Assembly: GCA_902766585.1 (NCBI GenBank)
Contig: CACXDV010000009.1
Span: 1 to 5,320 of the forward strand
Length of the DNA: 5,320 nucleotides
Origin: an uncultured Ruminococcus sp.
GTDB lineage: Bacteria > Bacillota > Clostridia > Oscillospirales > Acutalibacteraceae
Direction of reading: 5' to 3'
Below, piece after piece: positions 4,084-5,320 of this stretch. Numbering within the stretch: the stretch's first letter is position 1; every line of letters starts with the position of its first letter. A model generated the notes under the pieces. The model saw only the letters and a list, made by a program, of their open reading frames with translations. It was not told the origin of the DNA and searched no databases. A program made the translations under genes and the position numbers.

Positions 4084-5320
4084 TCAGAACAAGCCTGTTA
4101 TCTTTCCCGTTGAATCTACATCTATTTTTTCAGCAGCAGGTACCTTCGGAAGACCGGGCATAGTCATAATATCACCTGTATATACAACTATAAAACCTGC
4201 ACCGTTTGACAGACGAATATCTCTTACTGTGATATTGAAATTTTCTGGCTTTCCGAGAAGTGAAGGATCATCCGAAAGTGAGTACTGCGTTTTTGCTACA
4301 CAGATAGGAAGCTCTGATACATTAAGCTTTTCAATATCTGCAAGAGCCTTTAAAGCCTGTGTGGTATATACAACACCGTCTGCGCCGTAGATATTCTGCG
4401 CAACTGCAAGTATCTTTTCTTTTGTTGACATCTCATCGGGATAAATTAACCTGAAATCAGAACTTTTTTCAGTAGCGGCAACAACCTTTTCAGCAAGAGC
4501 AATACCGCCGTTTCCGCCCTTGGCAAATACCTCGGACATTGCAAAATCTGCGCCCATAGAGGTACAGTATTCTTCTATATAATTAAGCTCCGCATCAGTA
4601 TCCGTTCCAAAACGGTTAATGGCAACAACGGTGGGTATACCGAATTTCTGCATATTTGAAATATGAACACCAAGATTAACTATACCCTTTTTCAGAGCAT
4701 CAAGGTTCTCATTTGAAAGCTCAGCTCTGGGAACGCCGCCATTATATTTAAGTGCCCTTACTGTTGCAACGATTACAACTGCAGAAGGCTTAAATCCTGC
4801 CTTGCGGCATTTTATATCAAAGAATTTTTCCGCGCCGAGGTCCGAGCCGAAGCCTGCTTCTGTAACACAGTAATCTGCAAGCTTAAGTGCAAGCTTTGTT
4901 GCGCGTACAGAATTGCATCCATGCGCGATATTTGCGAAAGGACCGCCGTGCATAAGCGCAGGAGTACCTTCAAGAGTCTGAACGAGATTCGGCTTGATTG
5001 CATCCTTAAGCAAAGCAGCCATTGCTCCGTTAGCCTTGATATCCCTTGCATAAACAGGCTCTCCGCCTCTTGTATAAGCAATAAGGATCTTGCCAAGTCT
5101 TTCTTTAAGATCATCAACATCAGAAGAAAGACAGAGAATAGCCATTACCTCACTTGCTACAGTAATAATGAAGCCGTCTTCACGGGGAACACCATTCATT
5201 CTTCCGCCGAGTCCTGCAATTATATTTCTGAGTTCACGATCATTCATATCAAGGCAGCGCTTGATAAGAATCCTCTTAACATCAATGTCCAGAACATTTC
5301 CCTGCTGAATGTGGTTATCA
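4084..5320 (-). CDS. fhs: Formate-tetrahydrofolate ligase, N-terminus beyond window edge
   Basis: Cytoplasmic enzyme that joins formate to tetrahydrofolate with ATP to give 10-formyltetrahydrofolate for purine synthesis, formyl-Met-tRNA and, in acetogens, the methyl branch of the Wood-Ljungdahl pathway. The frame is open from the right edge (first full codons DNHIQQGNVLDIDVKR) to the stop at 4086-4084, 411 residues; the family is about 555, so roughly 145 N-terminal residues including the P-loop are missing. The ATG at 5247 (MNDRELRN) is internal, because conserved sequence continues upstream. Seen here are GLGGRMNGVPRE, EGTPALMHGGPFANIAHGCN and the family signature VATVRALKYNGG (4770-4735). 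No frameshift is seen. The gene appears to lead the tsaE-tsaB-rpiB cluster; its promoter is outside the window. Confidence 0.97.
   Translation of the reverse strand, partial: DNHIQQGNVLDIDVKRILIKRCLDMNDRELRNIIAGLGGRMNGVPREDGFIITVASEVMAILCLSSDVDDLKERLGKILIAYTRGGEPVYARDIKANGAMAALLKDAIKPNLVQTLEGTPALMHGGPFANIAHGCNSVRATKLALKLADYCVTEAGFGSDLGAEKFFDIKCRKAGFKPSAVVIVATVRALKYNGGVPRAELSNENLDALKKGIVNLGVHISNMQKFGIPTVVAINRFGTDTDAELNYIEEYCTSMGADFAMSEVFAKGGNGGIALAEKVVAATEKSSDFRLIYPDEMSTKEKILAVAQNIYGADGVVYTTQALKALADIEKLNVSELPICVAKTQYSLSDDPSLLGKPENFNITVRDIRLSNGAGFIVVYTGDIMTMPGLPKVPAAEKIDVDSTGKITGLF

Noticed and set aside
4812..5120. 102-codon minus-strand open frame
   Set aside because: It lies wholly inside fhs in another frame, its translation resembles no family I recognise, and the fhs frame carries clear conserved motifs throughout.
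5245..5247. ATG at 5247 as the start of fhs
   Set aside because: The open frame continues to the window edge with sequence typical of the family (DNHIQQGNVLDID), so this Met is internal.

Overview
The window looks like a chromosomal segment of a low-to-mid GC Gram-positive anaerobe of the Clostridia, most likely a Ruminococcus-like member of the Oscillospiraceae. This is inferred from a lipoprotein-type zinc-binding protein, a clostridial-style formate-tetrahydrofolate ligase, strong AGGAGG-type ribosome binding sites, TTG and GTG starts, and a tiny Gly/Cys-rich protein of a kind I associate with ruminococci. No phage, transposon, CRISPR or RNA gene is visible.

Left half (1-2115, minus strand): a metal uptake operon read right to left, zur - znuA - znuC, running off the left edge where the permease znuB is expected. 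The genes are tightly coupled: zur and znuA share an ATGA overlap, and the znuA stop codon abuts the znuC start. Upstream of zur is a near-consensus vegetative promoter (TTGACA, 17 bp, TAAAAT). An imperfect 7-1-7 inverted repeat of Fur-family type lies across the predicted transcription start, which suggests the regulator represses its own transporter operon.

Middle (2116-2477): a compact plus-strand unit divergent from zur. It holds a cluster of TGTAA/TTACA motifs with a weak promoter, a 12-bp leader hairpin, a strong ribosome binding site, a 48-codon gene for a Gly/Cys-rich peptide (12 Cys) with a short hydrophobic segment, and a strong stem-loop terminator with T-runs on both strands. This small gene is easy to miss and is the most unusual item here.

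Right half (2478-5320, minus strand): fhs (N-terminus beyond the right edge) - tsaE - tsaB - rpiB, probably one transcript. There is a 12-nt gap between fhs and tsaE and 4-nt overlaps (GTGA, ATGA) at the next two junctions. Fhs makes 10-formyltetrahydrofolate, TsaE and TsaB are two parts of the machinery for the tRNA t6A modification, and RpiB interconverts pentose phosphates. The left and right operons appear functionally unrelated and are separated by the small-gene unit and its two-way terminator.
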